Positions 31,744-41,241 of a DNA stretch of 47,627 bases are shown piece by piece. This stretch comes from JAUWOY01 sp034431315 (GTDB lineage: Bacteria; Chloroflexota; Anaerolineae; VGOG01): assembly GCA_034431315.1 (NCBI GenBank), contig DAOUDK010000083.1:1-47627 (forward strand). Direction: 5' to 3'. The stretch's first letter is position 1, and each line of letters starts with the position of its first letter. The notes below the pieces were generated by a model, which saw only the letters and a program-made list of their open reading frames with translations, was not told the origin of the DNA and made no database searches. Both the position numbers and the translations under genes were made by a program.

Positions 31744-32551
31744 GCTTATCTGGTTCAAAAAGCATTCCTTGATTTACTCGCCCTTCAGCAATCAGCCGCT
31801 GCTTGGCAATTTCACAATAATTGCTATCAATCTCAACCCCGATGCCTTTCCTTTTTCCCTCGACACAGGCAACAAGGGTGGACCCGCTTCCCAGAAAAGG
31901 ATCAAGCATGGTATCTCCAACAAAAGTAAACAACTTAATGCACCTTCTCGGTAGTTCTACAGGAAACGGAGCCGGGTGTCCTATTCTCTTCCTGCTCTCT
32001 CCACTGAAGTTCCACACCCCATTGGTCCACTCCATGAACTCTTCCCTGGTGATATCGGACTGTCTGCTGCCACCTATCTTTTTCCACTGTTTCTTATAAA
32101 GGATAACAATCACCTCAACTGGAGCTATCACGTAAGGGGCCGACGCGCTGAGCCAGGAGCCCCACGCCGTTCGCCTGGAGATGTTCTGCTCGTTCCAGAT
32201 TATGGTGGAGTGATATTTCCAGCCAACTTGCTTGGCAATTGTCGTAATGTCGGCGCATACGCTTTGCTGACCGCCTTTGTTCTTGTCCAGCGGTATGTTG
32301 AGGCAGAACCTCCCATCGTCTTTGGCCAGCTTCAGACACCTGGCAAGCCACTCCCTGGTGAAATCCAGATAGCCCTCATAGGAGATGTCATCGTCGTACG
32401 AGCCGTATTTGATGTCCACGTTGTAAGGGGGCGAGGTCACGATCAGGTCAATGCTGTTCTCCTCCACGCACTCCGTGGTTAGAAAATCATCGTGGTAGAT
32501 GTACACCGAATCTGCTTGAAAGTAGAGGTTATCGTTTCTTGGAGACTCCAT
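31736..32551 (-). CDS. Type II DNA methyltransferase, beta class (N4-C or N6-A)
   Basis: 271 residues with the catalytic motif first (DLIVTSPPYNVDI, motif IV) and the SAM-binding motif last (DPFLGSGSTLVAC, motif I, then GVEID), the order of beta-class amino-methyltransferases. TSPPY favours N4-cytosine but N6-adenine cannot be excluded. It starts 12 nt after the endonuclease stop. AT-richer than the transporter genes upstream, which suggests acquisition as a unit with the endonuclease. Confidence 0.9.
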   Translation of the reverse strand: MESPRNDNLYFQADSVYIYHDDFLTTECVEENSIDLIVTSPPYNVDIKYGSYDDDISYEGYLDFTREWLARCLKLAKDDGRFCLNIPLDKNKGGQQSVCADITTIAKQVGWKYHSTIIWNEQNISRRTAWGSWLSASAPYVIAPVEVIVILYKKQWKKIGGSRQSDITREEFMEWTNGVWNFSGESRKRIGHPAPFPVELPRRCIKLFTFVGDTMLDPFLGSGSTLVACVEGKRKGIGVEIDSNYCEIAKQRLIAEGRVNQGMLFEPDKHE

Positions 32552-32563
32552 CAGGCTATTCCC

Positions 32564-33106
32564 CTAGGATTTCGGCCACTCACCCCATCTAATGCCCGCC
32601 AGTTTTTCCGTTTCGATCATGGTTATTTTGTCCGGTCGCCCTGGTCTGCTATAGACCTTGTATCTGGCAGCTTTTGCGTCATACACGGTTGCGTTCAGGT
32701 CAACTAATTGCTCTACCAGTTTGATCAGGTCATCGCGCTTTACAATAACAAACGACCCTTTTTTCTCAAAGGCCATCAGTTCCGCTTTTCCGTCGTATAG
32801 CCAGCCACGGTCATGCTCTCTCACGCCGTGTAGCTCTATCCAGATCCATTCGTCTTGGACATCGGAGTCACGGCGACTTACCCGTTTCATGCCCTTTACA
32901 TCAACCCTGTGCTTTTCTGCCCCTTTCTCGATCAAGAGATCCCAATGGTCGTTGATGTTGGCATAGTTTGAGGCGGCAGTGACTTTCCAACCCTTTTGGG
33001 CAGCGATTCTGGCAAAAACGCCTTCTGCCTTTTGGCCTATTTCAAGGCAATCTCTGTTGTCATACTTGTTGCGTTTGTCGCGCACAGCGTTCCTACTGTT
33101 TCTCAT
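32564..33106 (-). CDS. Candidate type II restriction endonuclease, PD-(D/E)XK type
   Basis: 180 residues. HWDLLIEKG followed by HRVDVKGMKR gives a D...(D)xK core like PD-(D/E)XK nucleases, then WIWIELHG. Size and position next to a DNA methyltransferase fit a type II endonuclease; specificity unknown. The ATG lies 14 nt inside the end of the permease gene and has no ribosome site of its own, so translation should depend on the permease. Confidence 0.75.
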   Translation of the reverse strand: MRNSRNAVRDKRNKYDNRDCLEIGQKAEGVFARIAAQKGWKVTAASNYANINDHWDLLIEKGAEKHRVDVKGMKRVSRRDSDVQDEWIWIELHGVREHDRGWLYDGKAELMAFEKKGSFVIVKRDDLIKLVEQLVDLNATVYDAKAARYKVYSRPGRPDKITMIETEKLAGIRWGEWPKS

Positions 33107-34361
33107 AAGGTTGTCCGTCGGCAGCGGGCATTCTGGCCCGACCGACGACGCCGGCCAGCACGATCATGGTCACTATGTAGGGAGCCATCAGCAGGAACTC
33201 GGAGGGGATGGGCACGCGCAGGATCTGCAGTTTGACCTGCAAAGAATCGGCGAACCCGAAGATGAGCGAGGAGGCAAAAGCGCCAAAGGGGTTCCACTTG
33301 CCGAAGATCATCGCTGCCAGGCCGATGAAGCCTTTGCCCGCAGTCATGATCTCGTCGAAGCGACCCACCGAGCCGATGGTGAAGTAGGCCCCACCGACGC
33401 CAGCCACCATCCCGCCCAGGATGACGTTGACGTAGCGCACCAGGTAGACGTTGATGCCCAGCGTGTCGGCGGCGCGGGGATGCTCGCCTACGGCGCGGGT
33501 GCGCAGACCCCACGGCGTGTAGAAGAGCATAAAGTGGATGAGCACAGCGAGAAAGAGCGCCAGGTAGACGATGAGGCCATTCTCGAAGAGAATAGGACCC
33601 AGGAGGGGGATCTTCGACAACAACGGGATGGGGAGGATGGGGAAGGTGCCGGAGTTGTTCAACTTGTCAATGTTCTTCTCCAGAAAGCGGGCGGCAATGA
33701 AGCTGGTGGCCCCCGCAGCGAAAATGTTGATGGCTGTGCCACTGACGATCTGATCCACCTTTAAGGAAATGGAAAGCACGGCGTGGACGGCGGCCAGGAG
33801 GCCCCCGGTGAGCATGGCCACCAGAAGCCCAATGTAGAGGTTATGAGTCATGGTGCCGGCAACTACGGCTGCCAGGGCCGAAGTTAGCATGATACCTTCG
33901 ATGGCGATGTTGACCACCCCGCACCGCTCGGACATGACGCCGCACAGGGCAGCCAGGGCGATGGGGGTGGCCCGGACCAACGAGCTGCCCAGCATCCCCA
34001 CCAGGTTGAAGGACTTGCCCCGGGCGGCCCAGGTCAGGAAAGCAACCACGAAAAAGAGGGCCACTACTCCCAACACAGCATCGGAAGAGCGAAAGCCACG
34101 CGCCAGTTGCCACCCTCCCAGGAATAGGATAAGGAGGGCCAGGACATATATGGTGGGCTGCACCGGGAGAACCAGGTCCGGGATATGGATGGCCTGGGAA
34201 ACATAGCCGGGATTGAGCCCGAATTTGGCCTGCAGACCGGGCTCCAGGGACCTCCCGAACAGTAGAAGAATGGCCAGGCCGATGACCAGAAACAGAACGC
34301 CCATCCACCGGCTGCGGCTCATAGCCGTCGTAGGTGCTTGTCGTGCAAGAGTCGTTGCCAT
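33093..34361 (-). CDS. Nucleoside-type ABC permease 2 (NupC/YufQ-like)
   Basis: 422 residues with nine to ten helices and BPD_transp_2 family text: CGVVNIAIEGIMLTSALAA, then GTAINIFAAGATSF, RAVGEHPRAADTLGIN and GKGFIGLAAMIFGKWNP. Partner of the permease just upstream (9-nt gap) and of the two-domain ATPase. The N-terminus carries about 100 residues with three extra hydrophobic segments before the conserved domain. Its last codons overlap the endonuclease start. Confidence 0.9.
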   Translation of the reverse strand: MATTLARQAPTTAMSRSRWMGVLFLVIGLAILLLFGRSLEPGLQAKFGLNPGYVSQAIHIPDLVLPVQPTIYVLALLILFLGGWQLARGFRSSDAVLGVVALFFVVAFLTWAARGKSFNLVGMLGSSLVRATPIALAALCGVMSERCGVVNIAIEGIMLTSALAAVVAGTMTHNLYIGLLVAMLTGGLLAAVHAVLSISLKVDQIVSGTAINIFAAGATSFIAARFLEKNIDKLNNSGTFPILPIPLLSKIPLLGPILFENGLIVYLALFLAVLIHFMLFYTPWGLRTRAVGEHPRAADTLGINVYLVRYVNVILGGMVAGVGGAYFTIGSVGRFDEIMTAGKGFIGLAAMIFGKWNPFGAFASSLIFGFADSLQVKLQILRVPIPSEFLLMAPYIVTMIVLAGVVGRARMPAADGQPYEKQ

Positions 34362-34370
34362 AATAACCTC

Positions 34371-35645
34371 CTAACTCCCCCACCCTCGTGTAAGCACGAT
34401 CTCCTCGGCCCGGGGCACACGGATGCGATAGAGCCAGCGGATGATGACCGGAGCGGCCACGAAGATGATGACCAGCGCCTGGATGATGGAGATGATATCA
34501 ATGGGTATGCCCGCCATGGATTGCATGCGGGTGGCGCCGCTGCGCAGGGTGCCGAACAACAAGCCAGCTATCACCACGCCCAGCGGGTGACTCTTCCCCA
34601 GCAGGGCCAGAGCGATGGCATCGAAGCCGTAGCCGGCCGAGAACCCCTGCCCCACCCAGTGATCCGTCCCCAGCACCTGGGTGGCTCCGGCCAGCCCTGC
34701 CAACGCGCCACTGAGGACCATGGCCAGGACGAAGTTCCAGGTGATGTTAATGCCTGCGTAGCGGGCCGCATCGGGGTTGGCCCCCACGGCGCGAATCTCG
34801 AAGCCGACAGTGGTCTTGAACAGCAGCCAATACACCAGGGCCGCCACCGCCAGGGCCAGGAAGAAGCCGACGTGAAAGCGCAGCGGAGGGGGAAAGATGC
34901 GGGGCAAAGCGGCCGTGGCCTCGATCTGGGGCGTGATCGGACGGTAGCCAGTAGCCTTCATGGGGCCGTTGAGCAGCCAGTCGCTGAGGCGGAAGGCGAT
35001 CCAGTTCATCATGATGGTGTTGACCACCTCGTGAGCTCCGGTGATGGCCTTGAGGTAGCCGGGGATGGCTCCCCAGAAAGCTCCCCCCACCGCCCCGGCC
35101 AGCACGGCCAGAGGCAGGTGGATAAACCAGGGGAGATTAGTAAAAGTGTAGCCGACCCAGGCCGAGCACAGTGCTCCGATGAAGAATTGCCCTTCGACGC
35201 CGATATTGAACAGGCCACAGCGGAATCCCAAAGCCACGCCCAGCCCGGCCAGAATGTACGGCGTCGCAGTGACCAGGCTCTCGGTGATGGGCCAGAGGGC
35301 CTTCACCAAAGGAGCGGAGTCCCCGCTGGCGATATAGGCTCGGATGCCCTGGTAGAGCTCCGACGGACTGCCGATGGAGCCCTGGAAAAGTGCACCGTAC
35401 GCGGTCGCAATCGAGTGCCAGGTGGCTGAAAGAGCCGCTCCTGGCGCGCTCAGGAAGTTGCGGTACGCAGCTACCACCGTGGCATCGGTGATGGCGATGA
35501 CGATGGCCCCAATGACCAGGCCGGTGAACACCGCCAGGGCCGGTACCAGCATCGGTCTCAGGGCACGCCGCCAAGCCGGCAGGTCCGCCGAGGCCTCGGG
35601 GACCTCGGTCTCAACGGCTTTCTGTTCGCTGTTAGATTTGTCCAA
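34371..35645 (-). CDS. Nucleoside-type ABC permease 1 (NupB/YufP-like)
   Basis: 424 residues, BPD_transp_2 permease: FNIGVEGQFFIGALCSAWVG, then EVVNTIMMNWIAFRL, IRAVGANPDAARYAGIN and GYGFDAIALALLGKSHP are diagnostic. Starts at TTG 35645 with AAGGAG 6 nt away. Forms the heterodimeric channel with the downstream permease. Confidence 0.92.
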   Translation of the reverse strand: MDKSNSEQKAVETEVPEASADLPAWRRALRPMLVPALAVFTGLVIGAIVIAITDATVVAAYRNFLSAPGAALSATWHSIATAYGALFQGSIGSPSELYQGIRAYIASGDSAPLVKALWPITESLVTATPYILAGLGVALGFRCGLFNIGVEGQFFIGALCSAWVGYTFTNLPWFIHLPLAVLAGAVGGAFWGAIPGYLKAITGAHEVVNTIMMNWIAFRLSDWLLNGPMKATGYRPITPQIEATAALPRIFPPPLRFHVGFFLALAVAALVYWLLFKTTVGFEIRAVGANPDAARYAGINITWNFVLAMVLSGALAGLAGATQVLGTDHWVGQGFSAGYGFDAIALALLGKSHPLGVVIAGLLFGTLRSGATRMQSMAGIPIDIISIIQALVIIFVAAPVIIRWLYRIRVPRAEEIVLTRGWGS

Positions 35646-35680
35646 GGCTCACTCCTTCATCTAACTTGCAGTGACTCTGG

Positions 35681-37021
35681 CTACGGCTCCAGGGTATCGG
35701 CCAGGGGCAAGCCCTTCGTCTCTGTCCCCAACGCGAAGACGACCACTCCTCCCACGACGAAGGCCACAGCGTAAAGGCTCAAGCCGGCGGTGAAGGAGGT
35801 TTGAAGTAGGCTGGCCCCCAGTAGCGGCCCCAGCGAACCGGCGATGCGGGTCATGCCGCTGGCCCAGCCCATGCCAGTGGAGCGGATTTCGGTCGGATAG
35901 AGCTCAGGCGTGTAGGCGTAGAGCGCGCCCCACGCCCCCAGGCAGAAGAAGGACATCAACACCGCCATGCCGACGATGCTGGTTAGTCCGGTGACGACGG
36001 CGAACAGGTAGGTGAAGACGCCGCTCATCACCAGGTAGAGGGCCAGCGTCGGGCGGCGGCCCCACCGTTCGACGAGGTAGGCCGCCGAGAAGTAGCCGGG
36101 CAGTTGGGCCAGCGCCATCAGGAAGACATTTTGATACGTTTTTAAGAAGGTAAAGCCCCGCCCGGCGAAGATGCTCGGCAGCCAAATGAAGGTGCCGTAG
36201 TAGCCCAGGGAGATAGCGAACCAGGTGATCCACAACATCAGCGTGCGGCGGGCGTAGGGTCGTCGCCAGAGGGCGGCCACGGTCACGCCACGCTGGCGAG
36301 AGGGCACAGCGATGTTCAGGTCGGGAACGGGCACACCGTTTTCGTTGGCAACCTGGGTCAGTACAGCCCGCATCTCCTCTAGCCGGCCGTTGACCAACAG
36401 GTAGCGCGGCGACTCGGGCACGTGGCGCCGGATGAAGTAGATGATGAGGCCCGGCGCCGCCGACAGCGCCAGCAGCACGCGCCAACCAAAACGAGGGACG
36501 ACCAGCCAGGCCAGCCCTGCGGCGACGATGGTGCCTATCGCCCAGAAGCTCTCCAGGTAGACCAGGTAGCGGCCTCGCTTGTTGCGCGGCAGGTACTCGG
36601 CGAAGATGGAATAGTCTACCGGCAGCGTGCCGCCCACGCCGAACCCGGTCAGCGCGCGGAACACCACCAGCCACGCGTAGCTGGGGGACAGCGCGGATAG
36701 GAAGCCGAAGACCGAATCAATGAGCACGGTGAGTTGGAAACCAAGCTTGCGCCCGATGTAATCGGAGATAGTGCCCCAGAACCAGGCCCCACCTAGCATC
36801 CCCAGAAAGATAGCCGTGCCCAGCAAACCGGCCTGCGCTGCGCTAAGCCCCCACTCCTTGATGATGGACGGCAACACAAACGCAATCAGCAGCACCTCCA
36901 TGGCGTCGGCGGCCCAGCCAATGCCGCAAATGACCATCAGTTTGCGCTGAAATGGTCCAAACCCGATTTCGTCAATCACGTCGTCGTAGCGACGTGGTGT
37001 TGAGACAGTTGTAGCATTCAC
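35681..37021 (-). CDS. MFS transporter of the metabolite:H+ symporter type (NiaP-like)
   Basis: 446 residues, twelve helices. Sugar-porter-like signatures: GTISDYIGRK (loop 2-3), VDYSIFAEYLPRNKRGRYL (loop 4-5), VPESPRYLL (end of helix 6) and AYTPELYPTEIRSTGMG (loop 10-11). The overall text resembles NiaP/MhpT-like aromatic acid and niacin transporters; substrate unproven. Starts at GTG 37021 with AGGAGG at 6 nt. It lies between the ATPase and permease genes of one ABC system, which is unusual. Confidence 0.85.
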   Translation of the reverse strand: MNATTVSTPRRYDDVIDEIGFGPFQRKLMVICGIGWAADAMEVLLIAFVLPSIIKEWGLSAAQAGLLGTAIFLGMLGGAWFWGTISDYIGRKLGFQLTVLIDSVFGFLSALSPSYAWLVVFRALTGFGVGGTLPVDYSIFAEYLPRNKRGRYLVYLESFWAIGTIVAAGLAWLVVPRFGWRVLLALSAAPGLIIYFIRRHVPESPRYLLVNGRLEEMRAVLTQVANENGVPVPDLNIAVPSRQRGVTVAALWRRPYARRTLMLWITWFAISLGYYGTFIWLPSIFAGRGFTFLKTYQNVFLMALAQLPGYFSAAYLVERWGRRPTLALYLVMSGVFTYLFAVVTGLTSIVGMAVLMSFFCLGAWGALYAYTPELYPTEIRSTGMGWASGMTRIAGSLGPLLGASLLQTSFTAGLSLYAVAFVVGGVVVFALGTETKGLPLADTLEP

Positions 37022-37031
37022 AGTGCGCCTC

Positions 37032-38603
<1,572 letters not shown>

Positions 38604-38618
38604 GAGATTCTCCTTGAT

Positions 38619-40142
38619 CTAGACGAATCGCTCTCGCACCTCGGCGCTGATGTAGTCCAGGATCGCCACGGTGATGGCGATGAACCAGACGGCAATGCCC
38701 GCCGAACGGTAGTCCAGCAAACGGATCCACTGGATGAGCAGGAAGCCGATGCCGCCGCCGCCCACCGCGCCGATGATGGTGGACATACGCACGTTGATGT
38801 CCCAACGATAGATGGTGAAAGAGATAAAAGGCGGGAGCACCTGGGGGACCACCGCGTACATGATTGTCTGTAACCGGTTGGCACCAGTGGCTGTGACCGC
38901 CTCGATGGGGCCGGGATCAATGCTCTCGATGGATTCCGAGTACAGCTTGCCCAGGGCCGCGATGCTGTGCACCGTGAGCGCTATCACGCCGGCAAACGGC
39001 CCCAATCCCACCCACAGCACGGCGATGATGGCCCAGATCAGTGGCTCGATGGAACGGACGATGTTGAGCAGGGTACGAACCAGGAAATAAAAGGCCATCG
39101 TGATCCTGGAAGCACTCATCAGGTTGCGGGCAGCCAGGAAACTTACGGGAACTGCCAGGACGATGCCGAACAGCGTCGCTATCAGCCCCAGGAAGATCGT
39201 CTCCACCATCTTTTCGATGGCCAGCTTCAACTGCTGGCTGGGCATGAGTCCGCCCACTTCGCTGACCTGCCGCGCCTGGATCTGGTGGATCATAGTCCCT
39301 TCGGCCGCACTGGGGGGAATCAGACGATAGGGCATGATGACCTTCAGCTCGAACGCCCCTTTGCCGTCGGTGACGGTTTTGAGATATTCCCCCTCTTGCC
39401 GGATGCGGAATTCGTTGGTCATGGAGTCCTGCCACCAGATCTCCGTCTCCGTGTTGGGTTCGAAACCCCGGCCCCGTAGGCTCAGAGGCGTACCCGGCAC
39501 CGTCTTGTATGCTTCATCCTGGTAGGACAACTCCCCGCAGGTGGGCTCCGCCACTACATAGGGCTGGCCAGGCACCTCCTCCGGGGGCGGCGGCGGATTG
39601 TCGTCACAGGGCACGCCGATGTCGGCCACGCCCATGAGCACCCGCTTCTCTCGGATGAATGCTTTCTCCCACGGCCAGAGCACCTTGCTTATCGCTGGAA
39701 AGGCATCGTCGAACTCGGTGACCAGCTTGACGACGTTGATCTCGGTGATCTGCCAACCCAGGGCGAAGAAAAGGATACTCACCAGTATAAAAATGCCAGC
39801 GCCGGCGCGACGGCCCGGCCGGGCCTGTTGATACCCATCCCAGGCAGTCCACAGCCAGAGCATGATTATCCCAACCGTCAGGGCGGCCAGGATGGGCTGC
39901 AAGCTGATGGCCTTGCGGAAGATGTTCAGCGCGCCCACGTCTCGCCGGGCCGCGAGGTTCATCCGCCAGATCAGTAATCCGATGCTACTGCTCAGACAGG
40001 CGAAGAGCAGCAGGCCGCGACGGGCCTGTCGGGCCAGGATCTGACCCAGGCCGGGGACGACCAGGGACAGCAGCCCCGCCAGGGGAGGCGACACCCAGCT
40101 GGCCTTTACAGAATCCTCTTTAGTGTATCGCTTATCGGCCAT
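38619..40142 (-). CDS. phnE: PhnE-like ABC permease with an added exported beta domain
   Basis: 507 residues, nearly twice the usual PhnE. An N-terminal extension with three helices (about 20-105, including VVPGLGQILARQARRG) precedes a helix at 115-132. Then comes a soluble insertion (175-295) with PPPPPEEVPGQP and an IPT-like beta stretch (TPLSLRGRGFEPNTETEIWW). The conserved permease core is 305-507, with the EAA-type loop IEAVTATGANRLQT and WDINVRMSTIIGAVGGGGIG. The core belongs to phosphonate/phosphite importers; the insertion should face outside and could contact the binding protein. Two nt from the phnC stop. Confidence 0.88.
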   Translation of the reverse strand: MADKRYTKEDSVKASWVSPPLAGLLSLVVPGLGQILARQARRGLLLFACLSSSIGLLIWRMNLAARRDVGALNIFRKAISLQPILAALTVGIIMLWLWTAWDGYQQARPGRRAGAGIFILVSILFFALGWQITEINVVKLVTEFDDAFPAISKVLWPWEKAFIREKRVLMGVADIGVPCDDNPPPPPEEVPGQPYVVAEPTCGELSYQDEAYKTVPGTPLSLRGRGFEPNTETEIWWQDSMTNEFRIRQEGEYLKTVTDGKGAFELKVIMPYRLIPPSAAEGTMIHQIQARQVSEVGGLMPSQQLKLAIEKMVETIFLGLIATLFGIVLAVPVSFLAARNLMSASRITMAFYFLVRTLLNIVRSIEPLIWAIIAVLWVGLGPFAGVIALTVHSIAALGKLYSESIESIDPGPIEAVTATGANRLQTIMYAVVPQVLPPFISFTIYRWDINVRMSTIIGAVGGGGIGFLLIQWIRLLDYRSAGIAVWFIAITVAILDYISAEVRERFV

Positions 40143-40144
40143 TA

Positions 40145-40978
40145 TCAGATGCCTCTATCCTTCGACGGGACTTCGGCGAGCTCAGTCGAGCCGCTCAGGA
40201 CACCGTCCGTAAGTCCTGCACTGACCCGCTCTGCTTCCTCGCCGTAGATCTCCTTGAACTCCTCGTCGGTCATACTGCGAATATCCTCCCGCGAGCCTCG
40301 GTAAACCAGCTCGCCATCGCGCAGCCCGATGACCCGCGAGGCATAGCGCTGGATCAGGTCCAGATAGTGCAAGGTGCAGAGAATGGTCATCCCGTCCTCT
40401 TGATTGAGTTGCTCCAGGTGGCCCAGGATGGAATGTGCCAGTACCGGGTCGAGGCTGGCCACCGGCTCGTCAGCCAGGATCATGTGGGGCTCCTGCATCA
40501 GCGCCCGGGCGACGCCCACCCGTTGCTGCTGCCCGCCGCTCAGCTCGTCCGCTCGTTTGTGCGCCTGGTCGGCGATCCCCAACCGCTGCAGCGCCCACAT
40601 GGCGCGTTGGTTGGCTTCGGGAGGAAAGTGATGGATCAGGCTGCCCCAGGGACTCACGTACCCCAGCCGGCCGGCGAGGACGTTCGTCAGCACCGAGGAG
40701 CGCTTGACCAGGTTAAAATGCTGGAAGATCATGCCGATTTGGCGGCGGATTTCGCGGAGTTGGTTTGGCGGGGCTGCTGTCACATCCACCCCGTTCCAGA
40801 TGATCTGCCCCTCGGTGGGCTCGATCAGCCGATTGATGCAGCGCAACAGGGTGGACTTGCCCGCCCCGCTCAGGCCGATGATGATCAGGAACTCGCCGTC
40901 CTGGACGTCGAAACTGAGGTCCCGCAGCGCTACTGTGCCATCGTCGTAGACTTTGGTCAAATTTCTAACTTCTAGCAT
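40145..40978 (-). CDS. phnC: PhnC-like ABC ATPase
   Basis: 277 residues. Walker A GLSGAGKSTLLRCINRL, signature ELSGGQQQRVGVARAL, Walker B MILADEPVASLDP and switch CTLHYLDL match PhnC of phosphonate/phosphite importers. The C-terminal 20 residues (VLSGSTELAEVPSKDRGI) are encoded by a REP-like palindrome at 40161-40205 and lie outside the family core. Separated from the binding-protein gene by a 263-bp gap rich in hairpins. Confidence 0.93.
   Translation of the reverse strand: MLEVRNLTKVYDDGTVALRDLSFDVQDGEFLIIIGLSGAGKSTLLRCINRLIEPTEGQIIWNGVDVTAAPPNQLREIRRQIGMIFQHFNLVKRSSVLTNVLAGRLGYVSPWGSLIHHFPPEANQRAMWALQRLGIADQAHKRADELSGGQQQRVGVARALMQEPHMILADEPVASLDPVLAHSILGHLEQLNQEDGMTILCTLHYLDLIQRYASRVIGLRDGELVYRGSREDIRSMTDEEFKEIYGEEAERVSAGLTDGVLSGSTELAEVPSKDRGI
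40161..40205. repeat. REP-like palindrome forming the 3' codons of phnC
   Basis: TTCGACGGGACTTCGGCGAG followed by CTCAGTCGAGCCGCTCAGGA contains nested inverted repeats and resembles a widely dispersed element; a shorter relative is at 9675-9700. Confidence 0.6.
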
Positions 40979-41010
40979 GTCTGCCCTCGTATCTGCTCAT
41001 CTTATGCTCG

Positions 41011-41030
41011 CAGCGGACCCTAGTCCGCTG
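41011..41030. repeat. Hairpin 1 between binding protein and phnC
   Basis: CAGCGGAC CCTA GTCCGCTG, an 8-bp perfect stem. Its core GGACCCTAGTCC recurs as an exact reverse complement in hairpin 2. Confidence 0.7.
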
Positions 41031-41118
41031 TTCCAATGACGGGAGGAGGACTTCCCGCGACCAGCGCTGAAAACTATGAAACGTGCGTCTGACCAGGGCT
41101 GCAACGACCACCAAGGCC

Positions 41119-41136
41119 GCTGGACTAGGGTCCAGC
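41119..41136. repeat. Hairpin 2 between binding protein and phnC
   Basis: GCTGGAC TAGG GTCCAGC, a 7-bp perfect stem; its core GGACTAGGGTCC is the inverted copy of hairpin 1. Confidence 0.7.
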
Positions 41137-41172
41137 AGGAGCAGGGGAGTAGTTACCTACCCTCTATCTGCC

Positions 41173-41202
41173 GAGAAGGGGGGACGTGAGTCCCCCCTTC
41201 TC
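41173..41202. repeat. 13-bp perfect hairpin after the binding-protein gene
   Basis: GAGAAGGGGGGAC GTGA GTCCCCCCTTCTC. It lies 39 nt past the stop of the fused binding protein and has no U-tract on the minus strand, so it is better read as an mRNA 3'-stabilising or partial-termination structure than as a full terminator. Confidence 0.7.
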
Positions 41203-41241
41203 TTATGATCGGCCACTCTTCCTCGGGGACCGCAGATCAGC

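Noticed and set aside
34338..35429. 363-codon plus-strand frame
   Set aside because: Antisense to the nucleoside permease gene, low-complexity His/Asp/Gly-rich, no recognisable domain.
41173..41202. 13-bp hairpin considered as a terminator
   Set aside because: No U-tract follows in the direction of transcription, and phnC-phnE downstream have no other promoter.
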